Source: Papio anubis (taxonomy: Eukaryota; Chordata; Mammalia; Primates; Cercopithecidae). From it: a stretch of DNA of 64,000 bases. The translations under genes and the position numbers were made by a program. Of this stretch, positions 10,266-23,260 are shown piece after piece. How positions within the stretch are numbered: the stretch's first letter is position 1; each line of letters begins with the position of its first letter. The notes beneath the pieces are model-generated. The model made no database searches. It worked only from the letters and a program-made list of their open reading frames with translations, and was not told the DNA's origin. The DNA lies in assembly GCF_008728515.1 (NCBI RefSeq), contig NC_044984.1, forward strand, positions 86,263,277 through 86,327,276, given 5' to 3'.

Positions 10266-11248
10266 GATGATTCATGGTATGTAAAGCTTTAAATAATAAA
10301 AGCTTTAAGAACTCAGAAGAACCAAGCGGCAGAACAAACTCTCCATGAGTCCAGAATTAACACTGGGTTTATATCCTCCTAAATATGAATTTTGTTTCTC
10401 CAATTAAGGTAGACAACACTGTCTATTAGATGGGTTATCATAGGTAATTTCACTTGGACCATGGAGTTTATTCAAATTGGCTATCTAAACAATTTCAGGT
10501 CTGGCTGATTTAGCATGAAAATCTGGCAAAGTGTTTTCTTGATATTTAATTAATTTTTGCCCTGCTTAGGTTAACATTTTAAAAACCAGTCAGTCTCTTT
10601 ATTAAAGTTCTGGGAATTCTTTCCCAGACCAAATGATCCTAACGTTATCAGAAACTTACATTTCAGATTGCATTATTTTCATGAATCTTTTTGAAAACAC
10701 AATACACTAGAATTTTATATGCTTGTAAAGTTTTCAAAACTCCACTAGAATTAAGCAATTAACTGTGGAAATGACTTTAAATGATTATACTTAAAGACAC
10801 AATCAACAAATAAGTTTGGTTATTTCTGTAGCCTATAATAATTAAACATAATAACCATAATTATAAGTGATAGCATATACTCAGACATATCAGAACTTTA
10901 GGGGTCCCATACACTGTTGGACTATATATTAATAACATATTCATAAAAATATAACGAAGAAGGTTAAACATTATTTTTTATTTGAGAATGCTTTCTGTGT
11001 AATTTAACACATCAATTAAGCCTGCCTATTATCTCTCTTTTGTATGCCACCAGAGCAGAGCCCTCCATAGCATTCCAAAGCTAGACGTCAATAAAAAGAA
11101 TGTTGAACTTATAATTTGATTTTGGGGAGTCTGTCAAGCATGTCAAAACACTTGACCAAATATGTTTAAAACGTTTGACCAAAACAAGACCACACACAGT
11201 GTAAAATAATAGTCATTCATTTAGCCAAAATGATAATTAAAAATTTTA
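10266..11248 (-). other. Possible further ERV pol sequence, then unassigned
   Basis: To about 10,600 this may continue pol in the minus direction. Beyond that I recognise nothing; AT-rich, stop-dense on both strands. Confidence 0.35.
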
Positions 11249-11385
11249 CCAGCTACTCGGGAGGCTGAGGCAGGAGAATGGCATGAACCTGGGAGGTGGA
11301 GCTTGCAGTGAGGCGAGATCGCACCACTGCACTCCAGCCAGGGCAACAGAGCAAGACTCTGTCTCAAAAATTAATTAATTAATTT
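11249..11385 (+). mobile_element. Alu right arm (AluY-like), 5'-truncated, plus strand
   Basis: Begins at 'accagctactcgggaggctg' and runs to 'gactctgtctcaaaaattaa', the 3' half of Alu. 'gagaatggcatgaacctggg' and 'gagcttgcagtga' fit AluY/AluS. The tail is (ttaa)n-like. Confidence 0.88.
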
Positions 11386-11736
11386 AAAAAGCAAAAGTTT
11401 TATTCTTTAATGGAGAAGAAACTCAGTTTTCCAAACAATCAGCAGACCTGAGAAAGACAGCATGAGACAAAATTTGTCTCTCCTTAATTCCTCTCTTTTT
11501 TGTTTTGTGTGGTTTACTCAAAAGGTAAACAAAAATATTTTACTGTGTCTTATTAGTACTATAAAAATTTTTGTTCAAAAGATAAAACCAAGCATCTCTT
11601 TTTTATGTGTATTATCAATAAACACTGAAACTAATTTTAATAAAACTTTGTAAACAAATCTATCCAATTTCAGTCAGCTTTTGATCCTACTAGATTTCCA
11701 TAAACTATTTATAATTTCTTGTAAGTATTTTTATTA
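11386..11736. other. Unassigned AT-rich sequence
   Basis: Holds a chance 63-codon ORF. No repeat or gene signature seen. Confidence 0.45.
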
Positions 11737-11966
11737 TTGTTTTTAAAGATAGGGCCTTGCTCTGTCACCTAAGCTGGAATACATTGGCATGATCATAGCT
11801 CAGTGCAACCTTGAACTCCTGAGCTGAAGTGATCTTCCTAATTCAGCCTCCCAGGTAGCTAGGACTACAGGCACATTGCCACTATGCCTTGTTCATTTCT
11901 TTTTCTTTTGTTTTTTTTTGTAGAGAAAGTGTCTCGCTATGTTGCCCAGCTTGGACTCAAACTCCT
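11737..11966 (-). mobile_element. Alu SINE (AluJ-like), truncated, minus strand
   Basis: Complement of Alu from 'gggccttgctctgtcaccta' to 'ggactcaaactcctggcc'. The middle T-rich linker 'tctttttcttttg' is expanded. It ends before the Alu 5' end, so truncated; divergence suggests AluJ. Confidence 0.85.
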
Positions 11967-12817
11967 GGCCTGTCAAACAGACACAGGCAGATCTGTTTAT
12001 TAACAGATCTGAATATCTATAGATTTTCTATGTATGCCATATAACAATAAGATGCCAAAGTACATAAACTTAAACTTATGTTTAATAATTAATATTCTAG
12101 TATTTTAACTTCAAATGACTCAGACATTTTATGATGATCACTTATTTAATTTAATATAACATGACTTTAAGATTTTAAATTACTCAAAAGAATTTTGAAA
12201 TACTTTCCCCAATCATCCTGGATGTCAAACAGCCACACTGCACTTAGGATGGCTATGAGAGGTAGGGCCTGAGTCCTGAAATTACATACCAGGTATGGAG
12301 TTCAAGGTAAAAGACAGATCTGTGAAGATGATGTATGGAGGATAGAACCACTTGCAGAATAGCCAAAAGGCAAAGCTGAGCCAGGAGGAAGGGCCATATT
12401 GGTCTTTATTCTGCCTTGTAGCTGCTGGTTCAGGCATGGAGAATATGTCCTCAGGTCTCACCATGGTAACCTATCCAGACCCCAGAGTGCAGAGGCTCCA
12501 CATCAAAAGCATAAACTCACAGTCAAATCAAGAAGTCTCAAAAATACTACAGGAACAGAAGTTTTATGACCTTAAAACATGTAGCAGAGACAGCATGAAC
12601 CTGTCTCACCAGTAATTTCAGGTGAAATAGCCTGAATTCTATTTAACTTACAATTTTGAAGCCATTCCTATTTTTTCAACAACTTAAAAACTAGCTTTAT
12701 TTATCAAATATTATCATTTACACTTAGCAATGAAGACATGTGGACATACTGACACAGAAGCAGATCTTATAGGTTCCATACAAAATTTTTATTTGCCAGA
12801 TTTTAAGTCATTTTTTT
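11967..12817. other. Unassigned sequence between Alu and L1
   Basis: AT-rich, with a slightly GC-richer part at 12,230-12,620. It may be more ERV sequence, but no motif confirms this. ORFs at 12,282-12,464 and 12,352-12,615 overlap on opposite strands and look like chance. Confidence 0.4.
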
Positions 12818-13856
12818 CAAGCAAAATTTGACAAATTGGATCTAATTAAAATTAAAGAGTTTCTGCACAGCAAAAGAAACTATCAACAGTGTAAAGAGAC
12901 AACTCAAAGAATGGGAGAAAATTTTTGCAAACTATGTATCTGACAAAGGTCTAATAGCTAACATCCATAGAAACTTAAACAAATTTACAAGAGAAAAACA
13001 ACCCCATTAAAGCGTGGGAAAAGGACATGAACAGACACTTTTCAAAAGACATACATGCAGCCAACAATCATATGGAAAAAGCTCAATATTACTGATCATT
13101 AAAGAAATGCAAAGCAAAACCACAATGAGATACCATACCAGTCAGAATGGCTATGATTAAAAAGTCAAAAAATAACAGATGCTAGAGAGGTTGTTGAGAA
13201 AAAGGAACGTTTTTAAACTGGTGAGAGGGTAAATTAGTTCAACCATTGTGGAAGCCAATGTGGCAATTTCTCAAAGACCTAAACGGAGAAATCCCATTTG
13301 ACTCAGCAATCCCATTACTGGGTGTATCCTCAAAGGGATATAAATCATTCTGTTATAGAGACATATGCACACATATGTTAATTACAGCACTATTCACAAT
13401 AGTAAAGACATGAAATCAACCTAAATGACCATCAATGATAGACTGGGTTAAGCAAAATGTGGTACATATACACTGTGGAATACTATGAAGCCATAAAATG
13501 AATGAGATCATGTCCTTTGTAGGCACATGGATGGAACTAGAGGCTATTTTTCTTAGCAAACTAATGCAGGAAAAGTAAACCAAATATCACATGTTCTCAC
13601 TTACAAGTGGGAGCTAAATAATAAGAACACATGGATACATAGAGGGGAACAACACACACTGGGGCCTATTGGAGGGAGGAGAGTGGGAGTAGGGAAAGAA
13701 TCAGGGAAAGTAACTAATGTGTACTTGTCTTAATACCTCGATGACAAAACAATCTGTACAACAAACCCCCAGGGCACAAGTTTACCTGTGTAACAAACCT
13801 GCACACATACCCCTGAATTTAAAAGTTAGAAAAAATAAAATAATTTTTTTTTTTCC
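12818..13856 (+). mobile_element. L1 (L1PB/L1MA-age), 5'-truncated, plus strand
   Basis: ORF2 C-terminal region starts near 'aaatttgacaaattggatct' and passes through 'actttgactcagcaatccc'-type sequence to the 3' UTR 'cacactggggcctattggag', 'caaacccccagggcacaag' and a short A/T tail. Many indels and stops. Substitution level is older than L1PA but clearly primate/early-primate L1. Confidence 0.9.
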
Positions 13857-13915
13857 ATTTAGACTCTCAATTTTCCAATTAGCTGTTTTATTGTCTTAGG
13901 CAATTGTTAGCTAGG

Positions 13916-14072
13916 TGATATGGTTTGGCTCTCTTTCCCTACCCAAATTTCATCTCAAATTGAAATCCCCATGTGTCGAGGGAGGGACCTAGTGGGAGAT
14001 GATTGGATCATGGGGGACTGTTTCCACTCTGCTGTTCTCATGATAGTGAGAGAGTTCTCATGAGAGCTGATG
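13916..14072 (+). mobile_element. MST (MaLR) 5' LTR remnant, plus strand
   Basis: Starts TGATATGGTTTGGCTC and follows the MST LTR for about 157 bp, then jumps directly into internal sequence. The LTR 3' half and the primer-binding site are deleted. The flank before it is CTAGG; after the 3' LTR it is CTCAG (3 of 5), a weak TSD. Confidence 0.85.
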
Positions 14073-15587
14073 AAACTTCCTAGAAACTCTTTGAATGGTT
14101 TTGACCAAAATGTTGATAGTGATATGGAAAATGAAATCCAGGCTGACGTGGTCTCAGATGGAGATAAGGAACTTATTGAGAAATGAAGCAAAAGTCACTC
14201 TGATTACGCTTTAGCAAAGAGACTAGCAGCATTTTGTCCCTGCCCTAGAAATCTGTGGAACTTTGTACTTGAGAGAGGTGATTTAGGGTATTTGCAGAAG
14301 AAATTTCTAAGAAGCAAAGCATTCAAGAGGTGACCTGGATTTTCCCAAAAGCATACAGTTATATGTGTTCACAAAGAGTTTTGAACACATATATGATTTG
14401 AAATTGGAACTTATGTTTAAAAGAGAAGCAGAAAATAAAGATTTGGAAAATATGCAGCCTGACCATGTGGTAGAAAAGAAAAACCCATTTTCTGGGGAGG
14501 AGTTCAAGCCAGCTACAGAAATTTGCACAAGTCACAAGGAGCTGAATGTTAATAGCCAAGACAATGGGGAAAATGTCTCCAGGGCATGTCACAGACTTCC
14601 GTGGCAGCCCCTCCCATAACTGGCCCAGAGGCCTAGGAGAAAGCAATGCTTTTGTGGGCCAGGCCCAGGTCCTGATGCTCTATGCAGCCTTGGAACTTGG
14701 TACCCTGCATCCCAGCTGCTCCAGCTCCAGTCATATCTAAAAGGGGCCAAGGTACAGCTTGGGCCATTGCTTCAGAGTATGCAAGTCTCAAGCTTTGGGG
14801 CTGCCTCAAGCTTTGGGGCTTCCACATGGTGTTGGACCTGTGGGTACACAGAGGATGAGAGTTGAGCTTTGGTGACCTCTACCTAGATTTCAGAGGATGT
14901 ATAGAAACACCTGAATATCCAGGCAGGAGTCTGCTGCAGGGGCAGTGCCCTCATGGAGAACCTCTGCTAGGGCAAGGAGGGAAAATGTATGGTCAGAGCC
15001 GCATGCAGAGTCCCCAGTGGGGCACTGCCTAGTGGAGCTGTGAGAATAGGGCCGCCATCCTACTGACCCCACAATGAAAGATCCATCAACAGTTTGTACC
15101 ATGCGACTGGAAAAGCCACAGGCACTCACCATCAGAACATGAAAGCAGCCATGGAGGCTGTACCCCACAAAGCTACAGGGGTGGAGCTGCTCAAGGCTTT
15201 GGGAGCCCACCCCTTGCATCAGCATGTCCTGGATGTGAGACATGGGGTCAAAGGAGGTCATTTTGGGCTTTAAGATTCAATGACTGCCCTGTTGTATTTC
15301 GAACTTGCCTGGAGCCTGGGGCCCCTTTGTTTTGACCAATTTCTCCGATTTGGAATAGAAATATTTACCCAATGCCTATGTCCCAATTGTCCTTGGAAGT
15401 AACTAACTTGTTTTTGATTTTTACAGACTCATAGGCAGAAGGGACTTGCCTTGTCTCAGATGAGACTCCGGACTTGCATTTTTGAGTTAATGCTGGAATG
15501 ATTTAAGACTTTGGGGGACTGTTGGGAAGGCATGATTGGTTTTGAATGTGAAAAGGGCAGGAGATTTGAGAGGGGCCAGGGGTGGAA
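14073..15587 (+). mobile_element. MST/THE1-type MaLR internal region
   Basis: Non-autonomous ERVL-MaLR internal sequence, recognised by blocks such as 'ggttttgaccaaaatgttga', 'catttagcaaagagactag'-like sequence and 'atggggaaaatgtctccagg', and a purine-rich stretch just before the 3' LTR. It derives from a gag-like gene but is full of stops. The 84-codon ORF at 14,365-14,619 and the 123-codon minus-strand ORF at 14,890-15,261 are relics or chance. Confidence 0.85.
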
Positions 15588-15940
15588 TGATATGGTTTGG
15601 CTCTGTGTCTCCATTCAAATCTCACCTCATGTAATCCACACGTGTTGAAGGAGGGCCCTGGTGAGAGGCTACTGAATCATGGAGGCAGTTTCCACCATGC
15701 TGTTCCTGTGACGGGGAGTTCTTACGAGATGAGAGCTGATGGTTTTAAGAATGGCACTTTCTTGGTCTTTCTCTCTCTCCTGCCATGTGAGACAGAGAGT
15801 GAGCCTGACTTTCCCTTCACCATCTACCATGATAGTAAGTTTTCTGAGGCCTCCCCAGCTATTCAGCTAAACCTCTTTTGTTTATAAATTACCCAGTCTC
15901 AGGTAATACCTTTACAGCAGTGTGAAAACAGACCAATACA
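15588..15940 (+). mobile_element. MST (MaLR) 3' LTR, complete
   Basis: 353 bp from TGATATGGTTTGGCTC to AGACCAATACA. Contains 'tttctgaggcctccccagc', which points to MST rather than THE1, and 'ataaattacccagtctcagg' near the end. Intact boundaries. Confidence 0.92.
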
Positions 15941-17700
15941 CTCAGCATTAGTTTGCCTTAAAAAGAAAGGAAAAAAAAAAAAAAAAAGGACTCTTAGGTA
16001 AAACCAAGTAGAAAACTTATACCTCAAAAGGATAGGGATATGACTTGAGGCCTAATTGTTGTACCATCATTTATTCAAACCAAGAATAAAATGTATGTAA
16101 AGGCCCAGTCAAAAGGCCCATTAAAGACAATATGGGCAGAAACAGTACCTTAAACAAAAGGTGAGAGTTGTTAGTGACCTAGTCCTCCCTCTCAGACACC
16201 CTTACAAGTGACAAAAGCATGTCAAGGTAGCTAGATCTATGCCAGAAAGGTGTATTTTATTTCCATAGGTGGTCTTTTTAACTTAGCTGTTTCTTAGCTA
16301 AAATTTCTGAGTTCAGGAATATCTGTGCAAGGATTCAGCAAGGATAGATCAGAAAAGGAAGCAACCCTTCTCTACCTGAGGGCCTACCTTTTATAAATAC
16401 TTTATCCAGGATAGCTTTCTCGTAACACTTCAGACGGGATAGTAACTAAGCTAAAAGGTTAGCAGATTCAAATTTTCTTTTAAGCTTTTTATTTGCTTCT
16501 TGTAGAGAGACTTTTAAAAGAGGAAATAGGAAGTTGAAAAGTGGATTCCTGCTTTATAATGAAAGTCATGAAGTGTGTGTGTCAGACTAGACTCAGAATG
16601 CTAATCAATCACTCAGGAAGCCGTTTTAGGTAATTTGGAAGGCATTTTAACATTAGTATTATCTCCCTACTTGAAATTGCCTTTATAGCTATATCCACTT
16701 CATAAAGAAGAATGTAAGCAGTGGTTTTCTGGCCCCTAACCTGTGAAAAATCTCGCAATACTTTAACTTAGATGTGTATAAGGCAGAGAGAATCTCCAAA
16801 TGGAACTCCCCTGGTGATTACGAGGTGGTGGTAGGGGAGGTATAAATACCAAATGCCTGTGAGTGCTATTATGTTTTTCACATTTTTCTTGTTACTCTGG
16901 TGGGATTCAAATTTGGACAAATAAGAATAAACTTTAAAGACCTACGTTTTTTAAACCATTTTCTATTTTCTAATAACATAAGATTTATTTATTCTGAAAA
17001 TCTTCTTAACTTAGTTTTGTAGGAAGTAATTTGTGATTCAATGGAAGGCCATGCATTTCTATAACTCACTCTTCTGCCTTATCAGATTCTGATTCAATAA
17101 AAGCTATTTTACAACTTTGTGAGTTGTAGATAACTTACAGCAATGCAAAAATAATTTTCATCTCTACACATGCAAATGAATTATGTCCCAAGAGGAACAG
17201 CCATCCTCCTTCCTCAGAAAGAAAGTTTTGCTTCAATTTGCACATTTAATCCAATATCCCTGATCTACAAATTTATATTTTTATTGGATTCTCCTTTGAA
17301 CCAGTATATAAAATCTACTTGTTTCCTTCATTATGAGTGAAGAAAAAATATTTATTTAATTTTACATATGCTCAGGGAATGGACATATGTAAAATGTCAC
17401 ATATGCAAGGGTGAAGACATCGGTGAACTTGCTCCCTCTGCAAAACAATGAAAATACAGACAAAACAACTAAAACACTTATATAACCCTAACAATTAAGG
17501 AGTTAGCTGAAAAGCACTAATTACTGAACCTAGTTGACAAAATGAACTATCTGTCATTTTAACTTATTATTCCTACTCCTCTTTGTTCCCTGCTCAGTAG
17601 TATGGCAAGCAAAAGTTGACAGCATTGTTGAAAATGGAGAAATTGAACCGCTTTTTCAAAGTTTTATTAAAACCTCCGTCCCCAGAAAACAGTCAATATT
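15941..17700. other. Unassigned, mostly unique or ancient repeat
   Basis: Includes an A-rich run (15,972-15,987). The part to about 16,850 might be ERV-derived, but I cannot place it. Low GC, no exon or RNA signature. Confidence 0.4.
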
Positions 17701-18592
17701 CGTCTAAAATTGAAGTTCTCTGGAAAAGCTCTATTCTCAGAATGTGTTGACTATTTGATTTGACTCAGAGCTTAATTTAGTTGGGGGGGAAAATGGCCCA
17801 TCCCTAGGGCATCACCAAAACAATAACAAACTTCTGGCAGTAGCTGTCTAAGGCTGTACTTTTAATTATGACAAACAACTGTATGACCAGGAATTTAAAA
17901 GGAAATGCCAGAGAACTAGATGACTGTAGGAGGAGTCTGAAAACCTATGACATATTCCTGAGCATATAAAAAGCCATTTTCTGCACAAGACTGTGTCCAT
18001 GACCAGGAAACATGTGGGAAAGGATAAGATGCCAGTCACCTACCTGCAGCTGTCCTTGAGGTCCTACACAAGCAGGAGTTGCAAGTGAAGTCTGTCTTGT
18101 AAATTGCATGAAGTATGAAAGGGCCCCTTTTCACACAGATCTCTGTGCAAAGGTAAAATACATGCATGCAAAATATTTAAGGAAAACTTTTGACCATTCA
18201 GAAAATTTACTAACCACTAAATTATCCTGATTTGGGTGTGACCCCTAGGAAACAAGACTTACAAATAAAAACAGTAACTTAAAAAATGTATTTTTTAGCT
18301 AAAAGAGAACTTAGTGGCCATTTACTAGAAGAAATACATAACTATATAATTAGTTCAGAAAACTCACTAAATAAATAAGCAACAAAAAAAATCTGATACT
18401 AGATTTTATAAATTGTTCAGTTTTCAACAAACAAATTAGAAGACATTCCAAAAATAAAATAAAATGAATAGGAAAGTATGTCACATTAAAGGGGGAAAAA
18501 GTAGTCAACATAAAATGTCCCTGATAGGGTTCAGACTTTGGACAGAGACTTTTAATAAGTGATAACAAAATGTTTAACAACTAGAGAAAAAC

Positions 18593-18627
18593 ATGCTCAC
18601 TTCGGCAACACATATACTAAAATTAGA
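18593..18627 (+). pseudogene. RNU6: 3'-truncated U6 snRNA retropseudogene inside L1M
   Basis: Matches U6 snRNA from nucleotide 1 to about 35, including 'cttcggca' and an unbroken 'cacatatactaaaatt'. Mismatches seen are mainly G-to-A, as expected of CpG and general decay. The rest of U6 is absent and there is no poly(A). L1M ORF1-region sequence continues on both sides, and an imperfect duplication flanks it (18,579-18,595 and 18,627-18,643, 13 of 17 identical, allowing overlap at the edges). So it looks like a small retroinserted U6 piece, not functional. Confidence 0.75.
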
Positions 18628-21287
18628 GCTAGAGGAAACTATGTCTAAAGAATTAAAGAAAAATATGACAACATTGTCTTCCCAAGTAGATAGTTCAGCT
18701 ATTCCCAAGTAGACAGTATCAGCTAGAATAGAGCTGAAAATTATAAAAGTAGCCAAATATGAATTGTAGATATGAAAAATCTGGAGTCAAAATATTTTGG
18801 AGTTGAAAACTCTGGAGTTGAATTACAAATTCTGGAGTTAGAACTAAAATGACAAATCCTCCACAAAGCCTCAACAACAGATTTGCACTGGTGGAAAAAA
18901 AATTCAACACAGTTTAAGGTAGGTTAATACAGATTATCCAGTGTAAGGAGAAGAAAGAGTAAAGACTTATAAAAAATAAAGCCTAAAAGACTTGTGGGAC
19001 ACAGTATTACAATACATGTGTTATAAGAATCCCAGAAAAAGAAAAGAGAGAAAAGGATAGAAATATATTTGAGAAAATAATAGCCAAAATTTCCAAAATT
19101 TGATGAAATATATGGATCTACACATCCAAGAAGCTCAATGAACCCTAATACAATAAACTTAAGAGACCTATACTGAGATACATCTTAATAAAACTGACAA
19201 AAGTCAAAGGCAAAATGAAAGCCTTCACAGTAGCAAGAGAAAAATCAATAATTTCTCATCAGAAACCATGGATCCTGGAAGACAGTGAGATAATATCTTC
19301 AAAGTGTTGAAAGAAAAAGACTGTCAACCAAAATTTTTGCATTCAGTTAAACTTTCAAAAATGAATAAATTAAGTCTCTTTCAGATAAAGAAAAATTTAG
19401 AGAGAGCACTGCTAGCATTCCTACTTTTCAAGTAATACTATATAAATCCTTAAATCTAAAGTAAAAGACACTACATGCTGAGTAAATCCACCTAAAGGAA
19501 TAGAACACTAGTAAAAGTAATTGTGTCAGTAGTATGAAAGACAATATAGTTTATTTTTGGTTTGCAATTATTTTCTTCTCCTGTTTGAAAAGATAACTGC
19601 CTAAACAATATTATAAAACCATATTAATGGACTTATAAATTTAAGAAATGCCATTGGTATGGCAAAAATACTGCAAAGAAAACAAGGGTAAATGGAAATA
19701 AAATGCTTATATTTTATTGAAATAAAATGAGTATTAGTCAAAACTAGGTTAAGTTCATATGCAACCACTAAAAGATCATTTAAAAGAAACATAATAAAAG
19801 AAATGACTAGGGAATTACAGAGGCTCACTAGGAAATATCTATTTGGCACACAAGAATGCAGGAATTGAGCAATTATTGAACAGGAAAGTTGTAAGATCTG
19901 TAGAAAACAAATAGTAAAATGACAGACTTAAATTCTGCCTTATCAGAAATTATGTTAAACGTGAGTGGATTAAACTTCCCTCTCAAAAAGCACAGAATGG
20001 AAGAAGTGATAAATACTAAAACAAAACACAACAGCAACATAATATGGCTATATGATATCTGAAAGAGATATACTTTAGATTAAAAGATACAAATATATTG
20101 AAAATAAAGAATGTAAAAATAAATACCATTTAGGGAATAACCAAATGACAGTGTGAGTGGCTATAGTAATTTAAAAAAACATACTTTAAAATGAAAGTAT
20201 TTTACTAGAAATAATGAGGACTATTTTATAACAAATAAGGTAAATCATGAAGAATACAATTATTGACATGTACGTATATATCAACATTGCATCAAAATAT
20301 CTAAAGCAAAACTGACTAAATTAAATGGAGAAATAGACAATTCAAAATAATAGAGAATTCAATACTTTACTTTCAAGAAACAATAAATTTAATAGCCAGA
20401 ATATCAGCAAAAATAAAAAAACAAACAAACAGAACGGAGTTGAAAAGAGCTTAAGTCAACTAGATATAACAAAACCTATCAAGTCCCCAATCCAACAACT
20501 GTAGAATACACATTATTCTCTGGAGTATATGGAACATTCTCCAGGATAGACAATATGGTAGGTCATAAAACAAACCTCAACAATTTTTTTTAATTTAAAT
20601 AATACAAAGTATGTTCTTTGACCATGAAAAATTTAGTTACAAAACAACCACAGAAGAAAATTTGGGAAATGTACAAATATTTAAATTTAAAATACACACC
20701 CTATATAACCAATAGGTCAAATATAATTCACAAGCAAAATCAGAAAAGACTTTGAGATGAGTGAAAAGAAAACACAACATACTAAAATTTAGGAAATGCA
20801 GCTAAAGCATTGCTTTCAGGAAATTTCTTGCTATGAATGTTTACATTAAAAAGAAGAGTGATCTCTAATAAATAACCAAATTTTCCACCTTAAGAAACTT
20901 GAAAAAGCAGAAAAAACTAAACTCAAAACAAGCAAAAGGAAGAAAATAATAAAATTTAGGGCAGAAGCAAATGAAAAAGAGAATAGAAAATCAATAGGGA
21001 AAACTGGAAAAACAAAAAGTTAGTTCTTTGAAAAAAATAAACAAAATGGGCAAATCTTTAGCTAGACTGATCAAGAAAAAAAATTTAAAAATACTCAAAT
21101 TACTAAGCTACAAATAAAATAAGGACATCCACTATCAACTTTAAAGAAATGAATTATAAAGTTAGATTGTCTAGGTCAAATGAACAAATTCCTAGAAATA
21201 CCCAAACAAATATTGATTTAAGAAGATAAAGAAATCTAAGTAGACCTATAACAAATTAGGAGATTTAATTATTAATCAATAAAATTG

Positions 21288-21606
21288 TCCAGGCATGGTG
21301 GCTCATGCCTGTAATCTCAGCACTTTGGGAGGTCAAGGCAGGTAGATCACCTAACGTCAAGAGTTCAAGACCAGCCTGGCCAACATGGTGAAAACCCATC
21401 TCTACTAAAAATACAAAAAATTAGCTGGAGGTAGTGGCAGGCACCTGTAATTCCAGCTACTCCAGAGGCTGAGGCAGGAGAATCAGTTGACCCTGGGAGG
21501 CAGAGGATGCAGTGAGCCAAGATTGCACCATTGTACTCCAGGCTGGGCAACAAGAGCAAAACTCTGTCTCAAAACAAAAACAAAAACAAAAACAAACAAA
21601 AAAAAA
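21288..21606 (+). mobile_element. Alu SINE (AluS/J-like), full length, plus strand
   Basis: Starts 'ccaggcatggtggctcatgc', has both arms with an A-rich linker, and ends 'actctgtctcaaaac' plus a (caaaa)n tail. Inserted in the L1M ORF2. The minus-strand ORF at 21,365-21,559 is antisense Alu. Confidence 0.95.
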
Positions 21607-23209
21607 ACCAACTGTATAAATTAAAGCCCAGGAGCAGATGGTTTCTCAGATGAATTCAACTAAACATTTAAAGAACTGGTACCAATTCTTCAAAAACTCT
21701 TTCAAAAAACAGAAGAGGAACAAAAGAATCCCAATTATTTCTATGATCTCAGTATTACCCTGATACAAAGATCAGACAAAGATATTGTAAGAAAAGAAAA
21801 GTATAGACCAATATTCTTTATGAATATGGATGCAAAAATCCTCAACAAAATATTAGCAAATCAGATCCCCCCAAAAATTTAAAAATATTTAATTCCATGA
21901 TCAAAAGAGATTTATCTCAGGAATGCAAGGCTGGTTCAACATCTGAAAATAAATCCATGTAACATACCATGCTAGTAAAATTAAGGACAAAACCCACATA
22001 AATCATCTCAATAGAGGCAGCAAAAGCATCTGACAAAATCCAACACTCTTGTTCTGCTAAAAACATTTTGAAAACTACAAATACAGAGAACTTCCTCAAC
22101 CTGATAAAAGACATTTTATTATAAATTCCATAGCTAACATACTTAACAGAAAATCACCAAATCATTTCCCTCTAAGATCAACAATAAGACAAGCACATCC
22201 AAGCTTACTATTTCTGTTCATCATTGTACTGAATTTCTGGGCAGAGTAACAAGGTAAGAGAAAGAAATAAAGAGCATAAGATTGAAAACGAAGAAGTAAA
22301 ACTATTTTTGTTTGTAGGTAATACGATCTTGTATATAGAAAATCCACTATAAAAACTATTAGAACAAATAAACAAGTTCAACATTGTTACTGGGTACAAG
22401 TTCAATATACAAAGATCAATCGTATTTGTATATACTAGCCATGAATATTCAAAAAATGAAATTAAGAAATGACTTATAGTAAGAACTAATAATTATATAG
22501 AATACCTAGGAATAAATGTTTAAGTGCAACTTGTACTTTGAAAAATATAAAAATATTTTTAAATAAATTAAAGAAGATTTTAAAAAATGAAACAGTATCC
22601 CATTCTCATGAGTGAGAAAACTTAACATTGTTAAGATATATTACCCAAATTGTTCTACAAATTCAATGCAATCATTATCAGAATTTCAGCTCATTTTCCT
22701 GCAGAAATTGAAAAGATGATCCTAACATTCACATAGAAATTCAAGAGACTCAGAATAATTAAACAATCTTGGGAATAAAGGACAAAGTTGGTGGACTCAC
22801 ACTTCTCATTTTCAAAACTTACTATAAATCTATAGTAATTAAGACAGCATACTACTGATATAAGATTATATATTTATATATATGAATGAAAGGAATTAAG
22901 TTGATAGTTCCAAAAGAAAGTTCTTACACTTGTGGCCTTTTGTTCTGCAACAAGGGTGCCAAGACAATTCAATGTGCAAAGCATAGTCTTTTTAACCAAC
23001 AGTGTTGAGAAAACTGGATATCTACATGCAAAACAATGAAGTTGAACCTTTATCACATACCATATACAAAAATTAGCTCAAATACATCACAAACCTAAAT
23101 AGAAGAGCTAATACTACCAAACTAAAAGAGAACTTAGTAGTAAATCTTTGTGACCTTAGGTTAAGCACTGGTTTCTTAGATATGATATGAAAAGCACAAG
23201 CAACAATAT

Positions 23210-23211
<2 letters not shown>

Positions 23212-23259
<48 letters not shown>
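23212..23259 (+). repeat. (GATA)12 microsatellite
   Basis: Twelve uninterrupted GATA units (48 bp) within L1M ORF2-derived sequence. This purity and length usually mean a polymorphic short tandem repeat. Confidence 0.97.

Positions 23260-23260
<1 letters not shown>

Noticed and set aside
12230..12620. Possible exon in a GC-richer stretch
   Set aside because: Opposing ORFs overlap, no conserved domain or clear splice pattern; more likely old retroviral or other repeat sequence.
14890..15261. 123-codon minus-strand ORF as a gene
   Set aside because: Antisense to the MST internal region; explained by the MaLR element.
18593..18627. Functional U6 snRNA gene
   Set aside because: Only the first ~35 nt are present, with substitutions and no U6 promoter elements upstream.
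23212..23259. CRISPR-like array
   Set aside because: A simple tetranucleotide repeat without spacers; the genome is eukaryotic.
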